From the NCBI GenBank assembly GCA_025093555.1, contig JAIWNF010000100.1:1-64000 (forward strand): 64,000 nt of DNA, written 5' to 3'. Shown one piece after another: positions 22,508 to 37,283 of the stretch (position 1 is its first letter; the number at the start of each line of letters is the position of its first letter). A model generated the notes under the pieces. That model saw only the letters and a program-made list of their open reading frames with translations. It did no database searches and was not told where the DNA came from. Position numbers and translations under genes: made by a program. This DNA is from Circinella umbellata (Eukaryota > Mucoromycota > Mucoromycetes > Mucorales > Lichtheimiaceae).

Positions 22508-24229
22508 CATTTTATGTAAACATTTACCAGAAGCTAATGCATTAGCGTGTAAACCACCTAATGTAATGAATTGCCATACAAAACCAAGACGACCTAATTT
22601 AGCAACAAACGAGCCCATATCAGCGTCATTCATACCAGCAGCATCCCAGTTGAAAGAAGGTGACAAGTTATAACACAACAAAGATTGTGGAGAAACGCTT
22701 AAAACACCCTTTGCAAAATGTTCTGCTTGTTCAAGAATAGGCTTCTTGGTTTCCATCCATAACATATCAGCATATTCACTGTAAGCAATAGAACGAGAAA
22801 TAGCAGCATCGGTACCACCTTCATAACGATAATGGCCTTCACGTACACGAGGTAAATCCCAATCCCAAAAGATTTCAATACTATAATTGTTCTTGGCAAT
22901 AGCACGAGCTTCACTGTTACTCTTGAACCTGATTTCTTCAAGGAAAGCATCGGCTTGTCTTCCTTTACCAGTACGACGTAACTCATCAGCAACAGCAGCA
23001 CCAAAGCGTTTTAATCCAGCTTTTTGGATCCAATCATCTTCAATTTGTTGTAAAGCAGCACCACTCTTGCCTTGTTTTTCAGCTTCTGTCATCACTAATG
23101 CAAGTGGTTCCAAATGAGGGTTTGTGGCACCAACAACAAATTCATGATCACGGCTATCTACGTTACTACTGATCAATGTGGCAGCTTCAGCATCAGTACG
23201 TGCAACAACAACATTCTCAACACCCATGATATCGTATTGTACACGGATAGCAACCAAACGATTTATATGTTCGCTTACAGGAACAAGGACTTTACCAGCC
23301 ATATGGCCACATTTCTTGGTTGAAGGAGATTGATCCTCAACTAATAAAATAATATTGCAAAATAATTTTGTTTTTAATTACAACGATAATAGCATTATTT
23401 TATCCATTCCTTCCATACAGCAAAAAAAAAGAAGAAGAATATTCCTAATAACGAACTTACCATGGATACCAGCAGCACCACGTTCAACAAACATTTTTGT
23501 TAATTTCATGACAGCAGTAACACCACCATGACCAGTATCAGCATCAGCAATCATAGGACGCAAGTAATCGATCTTGGGAGTCTTTGCACGCTCTTCAGGA
23601 GACATTGAAAGGCGAGCTTCACGTTGCTTACGATCATGGAAAAGCTGAGCGAAGAAAAGATGTTCAACTTTATTAGGAACAGTATCCATAGGATAATCAG
23701 CAAGATCTGGACCAGGTTCGTTACTACTGGACGCAGTGGAGGAACATTGCCAACCACTCACATAACTATACGTATATATAATATGTTTTTGTCGATAAAA
23801 AACCGGGAATGTGAAAAACATAAATTAGAAGGATGATAGGATGAGGAAAAAAACACGAAAGAACAAGCCAAGAAACTTACACAGTATCCAAATGAGGAGC
23901 CATTTGAGTGACTTGAACGGGATCAAGGGCACCAAAGGTATGGCTGGTATTACCAGAACGCTTGTTTTGTTGTAAAATCTCCCAAAGCTTTTTAGCTTGA
24001 AGATTGGATCGATATTCGGTAGGAATAGTACCACGTTTGGAAACAATTTGTTCAGCAGTATAAGGACGCTTGACTAATTTGAAGCGAGGAGATTCCCACC
24101 ATTGCTTGACTTTTTCAACCTTTTTAAAGGGATTATATGTTAGTAAAAATCATGTCAAGTCAAATATTAAAGAATATATGTCATTACTTCTTGACGGAAT
24201 TCAATTTCTTCGGGATCGTAGTAAGCCAT
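22120..24229 (-). CDS. ICL1: Isocitrate lyase (glyoxylate cycle)
   Basis: Five exons, complement(22120..22328, 22528..23340, 23461..23765, 23881..24119, 24188..24229), give 535 aa, the usual fungal size. The enzyme cleaves isocitrate to succinate and glyoxylate, allowing growth on acetate or fatty acids. The active-site signature KKCGHM (nucleophile Cys about 206) follows the Mg-binding ADADTGHGG segment. Other conserved blocks are [25 protein letters not shown] and [11 protein letters not shown]. The C-terminus (TEDQFK) is not a PTS1 peroxisome signal. The start [14 protein letters not shown] lies in a 42-nt first exon. Methylcitrate/2-methylisocitrate lyase is the paralogue to exclude; the KKCGHM block and fungal insert favour ICL. 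It is expected to be glucose-repressed (family knowledge). Confidence 0.96.
22444..22506. repeat. (TTA)21 microsatellite inside an isocitrate lyase intron
   Basis: About 21 perfect TTA units lie in intron 4 (22329-22527), just after the donor side. A poly-Ile open frame across it is an artefact. Confidence 0.92.
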
Positions 24230-27200
24230 AATGAGATTAAATACTTTTTGTTTAGATCAAAAAGAAAAAGAGGTATAGAGAAAGAATAAAGAAGAAGAAA
24301 GGAAGATAATTGAAGATTTCTTTGAAATTATATATAAGTTATCGCTTTTTATCTACGTGATCAAGAAAGAGGGGGGGGGTTGATGCACTTATATGTTGTA
24401 ACAAAGGAAACACATATTTATTTAGGAGAATATTTCAAAGGGGTTTAAAGAAGGAAAATGATGTACTTATTGATAAGCGTTACCACTATGTTTAATGAGT
24501 GTGTGGCGAAAAAAAAATGAGAAAACATAAAAAAAAGGAGGGGAAGGTGGGAAATTGAAAGGAGAATATTCGAAGAGAACAAGGAGAAAGCAGTACTCTG
24601 CATAAACAGATGCAAGTTCAAGCATAACATGGTTATAGATGTGCGTTTATGTTATTTTTATTATTATTACTCTTCTTCCTCTTCTCCGCAAGTTGTGAGA
24701 GAATGAACTGACACTGACCTGGAACAACATTACAGGGACTTTGCTTCGGTTTCCTTACATTTTAAGCTAACCCCCTTTCTACATATACATATTAAGGTTT
24801 GTTATTATACATCACTGTTAACTTCTCTTCACTCCTGAAATTCTTTCATTTTCCAAAATATCAAGAAAATATGAAACATGCGTATTACACGGTTAATTAC
24901 TATTTATTATAAGTTTGTCAAAAAAGACACTTTTTATTTTTTTGATTTTGTACTTGAATGGGTGTTGGTGGGGTGGGAGCGTAAGAGTACAAATTTATAT
25001 GCAAAAATAAAATACTACTTATTTTGTTTGTGCGGATCGTGAGATCATCATTATAACCTTTATTCCACGCCCCCCTATTTTTTCTATAAAAAGTGATGCT
25101 AATTATCATTTATCAGTAAATTGTATATCTATGGCAAAATGAATAATATTAATGTACTAGTAGAAAGGGGGTCGGGGGTGGGGTTCAAGAAAAAAAGCAG
25201 AGCGAAACAGTGAAGAAAATGTTACAATGAACGTTATTTTTTTAAAGTTTAGTATGTACCAAAAGTATGTGTGCATCAAGGAGGTTTCTTCCTGAGATGC
25301 ATGTTGAGGATCAACAAAATAAATATTTCCGGGCCTGTTCATGCTTTTTAATTTGTAACTTGTCATGTAAATTCACAATACAAGCTCCCTCGTTTTTCGG
25401 ATCATATCTACTAATAATTAATGTCGTAGCACATGGTTATTAAATCTGACATGTTGGCAAAGCCAGCACAACGCAACAACTTTATCAGATAAAGTCTTCT
25501 ACACAATGAGAATAGCAAACATAATAAACAGAGTTATACATACGTACAATCAGCAGTGATAACAAAAATGAAGAAAAAGGGAGTTGAGCGAAATGTTATT
25601 TTACTCAATAATTTAGGGCATCGTTATACATTTTAAAGTGTGAATGTTAACTTTTTATTTAATTTCTTCTTATTACAATGATATCCGCTGTTGAAATAAT
25701 GATTTTAATGGATGATGTCGTAGTTGCTCTTGTTGTAATTATACGAGATTCATAAAGAAGTGCCTCTATTTCCTTGAAAAAAAAGGACTAACGTACAGAT
25801 AATTAATAAGAGCTCTGATTATAGATGTCATTAATATGCATCAATGAATTTAATTCTTCACACGCGTATAAAATATTAGAGTGGCATTATAGTTCTTTAA
25901 AATAAGAAATACTCAGATTATATTTTATTTTTACTTTCAATAACAGAAAACTGCAATCTGCATTATTGATCTATTATATATTCGTTGGTAATGATGAATC
26001 GTTCTATACAATAAATTATTTAGACTTCACAGTAGATAAATGCCACAGATCATAAATATCTAAGAAAAAATATGACGCATAAGTTCTTATTGACGCCAAG
26101 CGTTAGTCTATACATAGATTACTAATAATTTTTTTGTTTTGTTTGAAATTTATAAAATACATGCATAAAACGAAATATTCCATGTTTATCGAAAAATGCT
26201 TGGCTTTTTTATTTGATTTAGACTATATTTTTAGTAGTTATGTATAAAATTTTAACAGCAGAGTATATCAATATAATTCAATACCCCTTCAATCCATGTT
26301 AGTCCTGGTTCTTGTCTTTCATATATGCAGTTTTATTCTCTTGACATTAGTATCACCAAATAGATAGAGTATATTCTTATATAATAATGAATTTTCTTGG
26401 CGATCAAAAGGTAGAAATTAAAATATTTTATGTCTACTTTTCAGGGACCTCAGAATTACCTAAACTCAACATAAAAATATTACCAACGAGTGAAAATACA
26501 ATACCGTTAACTAACAAGAAGACAAAGTAATGAATGAAGAAGTCAGTACTAGTGAGGGATATGGCGACACTATCACGGACTTTGAATAATTAAAAAAAAT
26601 GATAAGGTATATAAAGAATATTAAGGTAGCTCCAAAGATTAATATCAACTACGTATCGAAAATATTACCATTGTTCTCAATATCACGTTTGTCGAAAATA
26701 GTAGAATTCTTTATCAATTTTGACCCCAATATTCAACAATCTAAAAATCAGCAAATTACTGCTGTCCTCTGGCATATGCCAGACACCTGCTTACTAATAA
26801 AACTCACCCACAACTCACTCGTCTCCTTATTGAAGAAAAATGGTAGTAGTGTTACACATCTGCTTCCCCGAGAGATGAACAATTACCAAAGACATTGTAA
26901 GTCTTACCACAGGAAGCAGTTATATCAGCTAATAAAGGTATTTAACATATACGAAAAGTGAGTCGTTAAACCAATATAAAAAGTTAAGAATAGTATCGCC
27001 AGGCCATTTTACACAAGTTACATACCCATCCCATATATAACTTAAAGAAGTATATAAAACTAAAATAAAACATATATTCATACATCACTTAATCATGATC
27101 TTAAATATTCTATTCGAATTTGTTTCTTAAGCTACAACAGGTTAAGCAAAACTTATGACACAGACAATTCTTAGCCCTTGTCTAATATTTTTGATAACAG

Positions 27201-30200
27201 CAACCTCACCTTATATCTCTTCAAGAAATTAATAATCCATTTAAAGATATTGTCAAATTTTTTAATGTTTAGTTTCAATCATCCGATGATAATATTACAT
27301 AAGCTTTAAACACGGTAATACAATTTTTAAATTACTGTGTAAAGAGTTTATAGTAAGAATCGAACATTAGCAATTTTCTGTTGTATATAGCTCCTTTTAT
27401 CACACGCTAATATGTTTTCCATCAGTCTATCGAAGCATTCAATGTGTGATTGAAGTACTTCGTATAAAGATATATAATATAGAAGAAATAATACACTATT
27501 TTGTTGTATTTGAATAATAAATCATATAAAATATAATATAAATATGGGTTGTTGGAGTTCTTATATTCAGAAATATTACGTCTGAATCCACAAAAGAGAA
27601 ATCTTATAATGAGTTTAAAAGACATTATGCTCAAAAAAAACTATTGTTAGGTCAATTTAATCTTCAAAATACTATAAGATTTAAAGGTAAAGATGAACTG
27701 AAGAAGAGATTTATATTTGAAATAATTTGGGGTATTTATACTATTAGCAATACCAGAGATATGGCATTGCTTTGCCAGAAAAGTGGCATTGCGTATGCCA
27801 ATAAGATCACATAATGAAGTTACTTGTGACACTGTAATAATAATAATAATAATAATAATAAAATAATGATACTGTACATTTCTATTTCTCTACTTATTTT
27901 AATATCAAATGAATAAATATATTGTACTAAACATTATCTGTAAAGTACTATCACATTAATAGGAGGTAGCATTATAGTTTTCAGAATAAAACTAATAAGA
28001 TGGTATGTATAATAAGTTACATCAACATATGTAATCCATTACTATTTATAAAAGGTCCATTTTTTTACAGTACATAGTGAAGTTATCCACTTGGTTAGAA
28101 TCAATTCTAATAGAGTTAGACTGATGAATAATAGTCTTTTAGATCTGCTGGGCTTGCTTAAAAAAAGGGCATCATATACAATTAATAGCTGTTATTGCCG
28201 GTATTATTAATACATTAATGAAGGGAATCTAAAACAAAGAATATCTTCCTTTGAAAAACAAAAACATTATTTGCTACATCCAGTAAGTGCTGTGTGTATG
28301 ATGGTATATATAATATAATAAAATATAATCAGCATTAGACAACGAAAACAAAAAAAACATTCAGTAAGCTATTTTCATGACGATATAATATAGACGCAAT
28401 AAAGTAATTTGTTTTTCTGTGCACAGAAAGTAATATCAATATGTAACTATAAAAATAAAATTGTTTTATTATGATCATATGATGTAGAATAATAAAACTC
28501 AAGTATATTCTACCATAGCAACACAAGTTTTTTATTTACTTTAAGGTAGATGACAAAATAATCACTTTCTCGAATTTCTATAGGAAAGGAAAAACATGAA
28601 CCATATAATGATACGTAAGCGATATTTATTTTATAATAATATCATGCAACTCAATAACTGAAATCATTATGTATGTCAATTGTGAAAAAATGTCTTCATT
28701 TGAACTTTGATGTTTTACTGTATATTACAAAACATAATAAAAATACATAAACGTACTAATGACACTAATTATACCTAGTGCAATGTTTCTGGTTACCTAT
28801 GATTTCCAATAAACACAATACACTCCTTCCCACAGTCCTTTTTTCTTTTATTTATTAACTATTGTTTTTACGTATCTAAAATATGTTTCTCTTTAATTTC
28901 TTTGATATAGTTCCTTTAGTAACATTTTGTATTTTTAGAATCGATTTTATTATATTTATCAAGTGAAGATATATATACATATAGTCATTCGCGGTATATT
29001 ACAACACGATATAAATGTTTGATTCCTCTTTCTTTTATCCTTATCCCGACCTACATATATTTTTGGGGGGTTTTCCTTGTAGATTAGACCTATATCTAAT
29101 AAAGACCAAAGAAAAATAAAGTAGAGTAAAATATCTTTCCATCTAAATAGTTATAATCGAACCTCAACCCGTTTGCATTGTCCCATGATAATTAGACACA
29201 GTTGCATCCAAATAATTAACATCCGCAATCCCATCCACTTGTTTCATTTAACTAAAATAATATATAAAACCATATATTTTTTCTTTGCCTTGTGGATTGG
29301 ATCTATCTATCTATCTCTACATATATAATAGAGAATAAACTAAAGTATTTTATGCTTCACTATTCCTCTCACCCCATCTGCTTCAGTAATAAAGAATATG
29401 GAGTAGAAAACACCCAAGCTCAAATCCTATTGCCGTTGCTTCATGTAACCCTCACAAGCTATCTCACACTAAATAATCATTTTATTCCAAACCTATCCTC
29501 GCCTATCATGTGTAGATGGGATTATTGCGTGAATCAAAAGTTAGATAACAATCGACCTCACCTGAAATGCCAAAAAGTCTCAACCCAATAAATTTGCTCT
29601 TGCTAACTAATAAAATAAAGCTAGAACCGAGTAACCTATATTGACACCTCATACACCTAATAAAAAGAAGAACGATATTCTTCATTGCCGTATGCTTTCG
29701 ATAAAAAAAAACCCTCCACTATGACCAAGTCTTTTAACGAGGTCCCACCAATGTGTCTCTAGACAAATGAAATATAAATATGGAGTAAATGTACAGAGGT
29801 TATCAATAGTTGACTGTCAAAAAGAGAGGTTGACAATCCACAGGTGAGCAACATATTTAATACATACACATAAAGAGAATATTAAATAAAACACAAAATA
29901 CATTAAGTGAATGGTTCAAAAAGTTTAAGAGATTCAAAAAAAAATGGAAGGCAAATGTATAAGTGACTAGGTTAAAACGATTTATAAGGCAAGTGACTAG
30001 GTAAAGGTAAAAGTGACGAAAGGAAAGGAAAGAAAGCTCTCAACAAAGGGCCGACACACTCAGCTTTTGACAATAAAAAAATAAAAATAAAAACCTTTTC
30101 CCTTCTTATATCTTTTTCCCTTTAGAAAAACGGCATTCTCACAAATATAATAACAAAAAAAAACACCAATATATAGTTCATCCTTTTACACTTTTATTTT

Positions 30201-30218
30201 TTTGTTTGATGTATATTA
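24230..30218. other. 6-kb gene-poor region upstream of isocitrate lyase and INO80
   Basis: This is the divergent upstream space of two genes. Near 24320-24335 TATATATAAG could serve isocitrate lyase. T-rich tracts and an A/C-rich leader precede the INO80 start. A (TAA)n run lies at 27836-27861. The middle is AT-rich, without conserved protein. One ORF (26599-26961) is listed separately. No tRNA could be recognised by eye. Confidence 0.5.
26599..26961 (+). CDS. Doubtful ORF or relict coding fragment
   Basis: 120 codons from an ATG, with less extreme base composition than its surroundings, notably in the LWHMPDTCLLIKLTHN and HLLPREMNNYQRHC stretches. Just upstream, other frames give short peptides with balanced composition (MNEEVSTSEGYGDT at about 26530), as if a longer coding region had acquired frameshifts. 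No family is recognised. Confidence 0.2.
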   Translation: MIRYIKNIKVAPKININYVSKILPLFSISRLSKIVEFFINFDPNIQQSKNQQITAVLWHMPDTCLLIKLTHNSLVSLLKKNGSSVTHLLPREMNNYQRHCKSYHRKQLYQLIKVFNIYEK

Positions 30219-33200
30219 ATGTCATTTGATCAACATCGACAACAGGCACCATCTTCCGATCGGTCTTTACAAGAAGAACATAGTAATAATAACAATAATA
30301 TGCAGCATCATAACCCTAATCAACAACAGCGTCAAGAATATCAACCTTTTTCTTCTCCTACAAGAGAAGAACAACAGCGGGACATTTATAGGTCACCGTC
30401 TAACGCCTATAGTGGTCCTTCGCCACAACAACCTGCATTACCTCCACCTTCTAGTATCCATCGTCAACCACCACCACCGCCTTATGGACCTCCGCCTTCT
30501 AATTCTTCTGGTCCACCTCCTTCTCAACCAGCAGGAGGACTGGACTATACTCATCATCGAGATCCTTATCCACCACCACCAGTATCATCGCGTTCATATT
30601 CTTCAACATCGCCTCAGTCGTGGGATTATGCGGAAAGACAACCTTATAATGATCACCGGTCATTAACACAAGTAAGCTTTATTATTATTGTTATTATTAT
30701 TATTATTATTTGACAGTATAATTTATATAAACCATGAACGATAATTATTTATTTATTTATTTTAATTTTAATTTTTTTGTGATAGAATGTACCTTCTCCA
30801 CAATCTCATCGACAAAAACCACCCCAACAACCTTATTCTTCTCAAAGAGATTATACGCGTCCAAATGCACAATCATTACCTTTACCTCCTGTAGATTTGG
30901 GAACGAATAATAATTCACCTTTTCAACTTCCTAGACCTCCTCCGATTCATCCTTCTTCGTCTTCTTCTTCTTCTGCCGCTGCTGCAACTACTACTACCTC
31001 AACATCACCATCAACAACAACAACAGCTAATAATAGTTCTAATAGTACTCCTTATGATCCTATACGATCTGCTCATAGTAACACTCCCGTGAGTCCAACA
31101 ACTACATCAACTGTTTCAAATACTGCCGAACCAGTAAGTTAACTTCAATTTTTACTTATTATTATTTCACTTGATCCTCTCAGTATAGTATTATTTACAA
31201 ATTTTTCAAATATATGTATGTATACTCTTAGGCCGTATCTTATCGTAGTCCTGTATCACACATAGCAAGATCACCTCCAAGAAAACAGGAACATTTATCT
31301 CCACCACAAACTGGATATCATTTTGATCGTTCACAAGCGGCAGCATCACCTATTATGTCAATTTCGCAACTATTATCATCGGATACTACACCCTCCAGAC
31401 CTTCAACAACATCTTCATCTCCTTTACAAAAACAATCTAATTATTCATCAGAGCGAACAACTTCTTCTTATTATGAAAATCAACCACAAGAATCTTCATC
31501 TTATGAACCAGTATTGAATAATGATAATTCCCAACAACGTGTGTCACATACAACACAAGATACGGATGAAGAATCTATTGTTGCAACCACTGTATTGGAT
31601 AATAATAATAATACAATTGACCAGCCAACAGAACAATCTACATCCTCTAGCTTTCGTAGTAATGGTATAAAAAGTCTGTTGAATAATGATTCTGAAGAAA
31701 CGACATATCAAATGGCTGATTCTGATACAGATACAGAAGATATTCCTCTTATACAAACATCATCAGCAACCATTGTAAAACCAACATCCACTTTTACTGT
31801 TGTTCCACCTCCATCTACTACTGATCAGGTAAAAAAAAAAACATAGATACACTATTTTTTTTTCTTATCATTTTTTTTTATAATTCATAAATTCAATATT
31901 CTATCGTATTCTATTTTAGCCAACAAAAAAGACATCCGTTTCTACCAAGACTAAATCAACTATGAATGGACAAACAAGACAATATAATAAAAAACAACAA
32001 AATGGAAAACCTCGTAATAAAAGAGGACGTCGTCGACGTTATGAATTGAGTGATGATTCATCAGCTGAAGAAGTCAGTGATCATGATCATAATAGTTCAA
32101 GAAGAGTCAAGACTTTGACAGAAAAGACATTAGAAGAATTAGGTCTATCCGATGATGACGATGATGATGAGATCTTTAATACACATAGAGATGAAATGGT
32201 TCAATATATGATTGATATATATCGACGAAAACAAAATGTGATTGAAGAATATGAAAACAAACGTGCTGTAAGTTTTTTTTCTAAAAGATTTTTAAAATAG
32301 GGGAGGGAAGGGGGGGGAAGTGAAACTCGAAAGAGTTTAATCAATATAATGTTGCGTATTTATTTATTTTGAAAAAACTCGTTTATTATTCTATATTTTT
32401 TATTTGTTTAGCATCGTCATGCCTTGATTAATGATCATTTACAACGCATCTATGAAAAACGTTATGGTCCTGAATTAAAACAACAAACCAATGATACTAA
32501 TGTCAATGGAACCAATGTTTCTCCTACTGCAGCTTTATTACTTCAAGCAGCAAAAGAAGATAAAGAACGACAGCAACGACGAAACCATAAAAAAGCTAGA
32601 TTGGCTCATCGTCATAAAGGATCTTCTGGTATTGCTGGTAGTACAACAACAACAATGGATGGTTATAATGAAGATCAAGATGGTATAGCTTCAACAACAA
32701 CTTCAACAACAGCACATGTTGTAGATACTAGATCACCTAATAAAACAGCTGCTGAAAAGTTAGAAGAAGCACGTCGTGCAGTTTGGTTAGATATTGCTCG
32801 TAAACATATTCCTAGAGTAAATTTTTATACTTTCTTTTGGGAGGGGAAGGTTCTGTTTTTATTTAAAAAGAGAATGGATGACTTAAAAATCAAGATATTA
32901 TTTTTACTTAGATGGCTAGAATTTTATCGCGTGTTCAAGCTACTCGAGGTGGTAATTGTAAAAAATTAGCTCAATATTGTCAAAAAGAAGTTCGACGTTC
33001 GGCTACAAAGGGAGGACGTATTAATAAAGATGTACAAACTCGTGCTAAACGTGCTATGAAAGAGGTAAATGATTATTATTTAATTTTATATCCACTCTGT
33101 GACTTAACCCACTCATTTTTTATTACTATTTATTACGTAAAGATGTTGGTATTCTGGAAAAAGAATGAAAAGGAAGAACGTGAATTAAGAAAGAAAGCAG

Positions 33201-34683
33201 AAAAAGAAGCTTTGGAACAATTACGACAAGAAGAAGAAAGACGTGAAGCACAACGACAAGCGCGTAAACTTAATTTCTTAATCACTCAAACAGAACTTTA
33301 TAGTCATTTTATTGGTCGTAAGATTAAGCAAGATACAGGTGAAGATGAAGAAACGGCTGTACCCGACAGTGAAAAAGCGACACCTACACCTGATCAACAA
33401 AATGATGAGGATGAAGATCAAGAAGAATTAGATATCACGGGTAGTGCTGAAGAACAAGCATTTGAAGATATTGATTTTGATGAAGGTAAAAAAAAATGAA
33501 TGAATGAATGGATATTTTTGTCTATTAAAAAAAAGTATTGGTTATTTATCAAATTACTTTGGGGGACGCTTATTATTATTATATATAGAGGATGAAGATA
33601 AACTTCGAGAACAAGCACGTCGTAGTGCACAAAATGCTTTAGCTAAACAACGTGAACAAACAAGAGTATTTGATGAAGGCGCTCGTGAAAGACGTCTGGC
33701 TGCTAGTGATCCATCTGCTGATATCTCTATGAGTGCTGCACAGCGTAAGTTTCATCATAAACAATACATGGAAAAAAGAATAAATAACTTTTTAACATAT
33801 TTTGTTTTTTACTCTAGTCGATACTATGAATTTCCAAGATCCATCAAGTATGGGAACTGAAGAAATTAAACAACCTTCTATGCTTATGTGTCAATTAAAA
33901 AGTTATCAACTGAAAGGTTTAAATTGGTTAGCCAATTTATATGAACAAGGTATCAATGGTATTTTAGCCGATGAAATGGGTCTTGGTAAAACAGTACAAT
34001 CGATTTCTTTAATGGCCTATCTCGCAGAAGTTCACAATATCTGGGGTCCATTTTTGGTCATTGCTCCTGCTTCTACATTACATAATTGGCAACAAGAAGT
34101 ATCAAAATTTGTACCATCTTTTAGGGTAAAACATTGTTTGTCTGTTTTTTTTCCAAACTATAAATGTATTTCATTTAAGCTAAATTTTATTATTTTTCAA
34201 TTTATAGGCTTTACCATATTGGGGTAATCCAAAGGATCGTAAAGTACTTCGACAATTTTGGAATCGTAAACAACTTTATGGCCGTGATGCACCTTTTCAT
34301 GTTGTCATTACAAGTTATCAACTGGTAAGAAAGAAAAAAAAAACAAGTTACATGATATTCTTCTGTATTTGGAAAAAAACAGGAGGGATTTACTGATCCT
34401 GATATATATATATTTAGGTCTTGACGGATGTGAGTTATTTCCAACGTGTCAAGTGGCAATATATGGTTCTTGATGAAGCTCAAGCTATTAAAAGCTCTTC
34501 TAGTGCTCGATGGAAACAATTACTCGGATTCCATTGTCGTAATCGTTTATTATTAACTGGTACACCTATTCAAAACAGCATGCAAGGTAAAAAAAAAACT
34601 CATTTTCTTTTCTATTTATTCAATATTATTTAAAAGGTAAATAACTAATCATTGGATGGATGGGGTTTTCATGTACGCATATA

Positions 34684-34721
<38 letters not shown>

Positions 34722-37283
34722 TATGGGCTTTACTTCATTTTATTATGCCAACCTTATTCGATTCACATGAGGAATTCAGTGAATGGTTTTCAAAAGATAT
34801 TGAAAGTCATGCTGAAAACAAAGGAACATTAAACGAACATCAATTAAGACGGTTACATATGATTTTAAAGCCATTCATGTTACGACGTATCAAACGTAAT
34901 GTTCAACATGAATTGGGTGAAAAGATTGAAGTAGAAGTCTATTGTGATTTGACAGCACGACAACGAGCATTATATAAAGGACTCAAACAAAAGATTTCGA
35001 TTTCTGAATTGTTGGAGAAGGCTACTTCTTTAAATGAAGAAAGTATGGATAGTTTGATGAATTTGGTTATGCAATTTCGAAAGGTTAGTTTATAACTTTA
35101 TATTTTATGAACTATGCTGTATGTGTGTATATTGTTTATAGATGGGGTATATTAAATATACGTTTAAACATTTTATTATTATTAGGTGTGTAACCATCCA
35201 GAATTATTTGAACGTGCTGATGTTCAATCACCTATGGCTTTCTGTGGTTTCAGTGAAACAGGTTCATTGACAAAGGAAACTTCTTTATATTGTCCTTACT
35301 CATCTAAAAGTCATATTAAATACCATATTCCCAAACATCTTTATCGTAACGGAGGAATTTTACAAGTTCCTGGTCCTCATTCCAATGCTGGATTTTCTAC
35401 ACGATACCTCGATAATTTGATGAATATCTGGAATCCAGATTATATCCATGAATCCATGTTCTCTGATGAAAAAGGTAAATATCTATCTTTATATATATTT
35501 TTTTATGTATCTCTTTTAAAGAAAACCGTGATAAATTTCTCTTCCCACTCGATTGTATAATGATGGATTATTTAATTTTTCTTTATTTTACACTATAGAT
35601 CCTGCATTTTCTTTCCTTCGATTTACTGATACATCACCACAAGAAGCAAGCTATTTGTTTAAAGAATCTTTAATTGCACGATGGATTTATTATTTATCAC
35701 AACGAGATAATCGAGCAAGACGACGATTTTATGCTTTGGATAATGATAATAAGGAAGAAGAACAAGATTATGATGATAATAATAGTTATCTCAATGCACC
35801 TATACATACCTATGCAAGTTTCATGATATGCGAATCAAGTACATCAACAGATAGACTTGTTATAACACCCGGAAGTGTCATGGATCATTTAACAAGTATT
35901 GGAGATAGTATGAACTATATGACTGAACAATTCGATCAAGCTTATATTCCAGGGGTAAAGATTTTACTGGACAATTGAATACAATCTGCTTTTTTTTACT
36001 TACAAACTTGAAATTATTTTTATAGGCACGTTCTGTACCTATTGATGCAGTTTGTATAGATCGATCATTTACATTTGAACAAACCAACTTAATGTTCAAT
36101 CCATCCATTCGAGCATGTTTATTTGGTAATCCTAGTTATATCAGTACATCTCAACGACCCGAAGCCATGGAATTATCTATTGTCAAACGTAAATCATCTT
36201 CTGAAAATCAAGGTATCATGACTATTCCAACATCAGGTCATGGTTATTCTATGATGAAGGTCCCTGCTATGCGAGATTTGATTTTGGATTCTGGAAAATT
36301 AGCTACATTGGACCGATTATTAGAAAGACTCAAGTCCGAAGGTCATCGATGTTTGGTTTATTTCCAAATGACACGTATGATTGATTTATTTGAAGAATAT
36401 ATTTCATATAAACAATACAAGTATTTACGTTTGGATGGTTCTTCTAAAATTTCTGATCGTCGTGATATGGTATCCGATTGGCAAACACGTCCTGAGATTT
36501 TTATCTTTTTATTAAGTACACGTGCTGGTGGTCTTGGTATTAACTTGACTGCAGCTGATACTGTCATTTTTTATGATAGTGATTGGAATCCTACAGTAGA
36601 TCAACAGGTAAGCATATATATTTATATATCAAGAATTTGAACGTATAAAGTTTACACCCAGTTGATTATAACTAAATCACCTATTTTTTTTATTAAAGGC
36701 TATGGATCGTGCACATCGTCTTGGTCAAACGAAACAAGTGACAGTATATAGACTTATTACCAAAAGTACCATTGAAGAAAGAATTTTACAACGTGCAAAA
36801 CAAAAGGATGAAATTCAAAAGGTGGTTATTTCTGGTGGTGAATTTAAACAAGTTGACTTTAAACCACGTGAAATTGTATCCTTATTATTAGATGATGAAG
36901 GTAAAAAAAAAATTGAAATTATTATTTATTTATTTTGTTCACTTAAGTGAAGATAACTAAACGACTATATATATTATATAGAAATGGATCGAAATCTTCA
37001 AATGCAACTTAAACGAAAAGCAGAGGAAGAAGATAAAAAGAAAGAAAAAGCTTCACGACCTACAAAACGATCCAAAAAAGCACAAGCAGTAGCTGAAAAA
37101 TCATCAAATTCTGAAGCAGCTATGGAAAAATTAATGAGTGCAGGAGGGGATACATTACCGGAAGATGATTCTTCTTCTTCTGGTCCTAATAATAGTAATA
37201 ATAATAATAATGGCTCCAATGCAGCAAATAAGAAGAAGGGTAGAATCGGCCGGCCGAGAACAAATATTTCTTTTACTGGATAA
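30219..37283 (+). CDS. INO80: INO80 chromatin-remodelling ATPase, 17 exons
   Basis: Exon ends: 30219-30671, 30786-31133, 31232-31828, 31920-32267, 32412-32816, 32912-33064, 33143-33485, 33589-33744, 33818-34125, 34208-34324, 34418-34586, 34719-35083, 35186-35474, 35599-35954, 36026-36607, 36699-36900, 36982-37283; total 1830 aa, all phases consistent. It is the Snf2-family motor of the INO80 complex, sliding nucleosomes and exchanging H2A.Z in the nucleus. The first about 450 residues are disordered (Pro/Gln/Ser/Asn). The DBINO domain spans roughly 718-860 ([15 protein letters not shown] to [15 protein letters not shown]). The ATPase has DEMGLGKT (about 986), DEAQ (about 1095), LTGTPIQN, the long family insert (exons 13-15), then [11 protein letters not shown] and [11 protein letters not shown]. 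The C-terminus is Lys-rich, ending GRIGRPRTN. The insert between the RecA lobes separates INO80 from Swr1/Snf2. Confidence 0.96.
34688..34717. repeat. (TA)n microsatellite at an INO80 intron acceptor
   Basis: About 14 TA units run straight into the AG of the intron between exons 11 and 12. Confidence 0.85.

Noticed and set aside
22362..22673. ORF with poly-Ile run
   Set aside because: Artefact of the TTA microsatellite in an isocitrate lyase intron.
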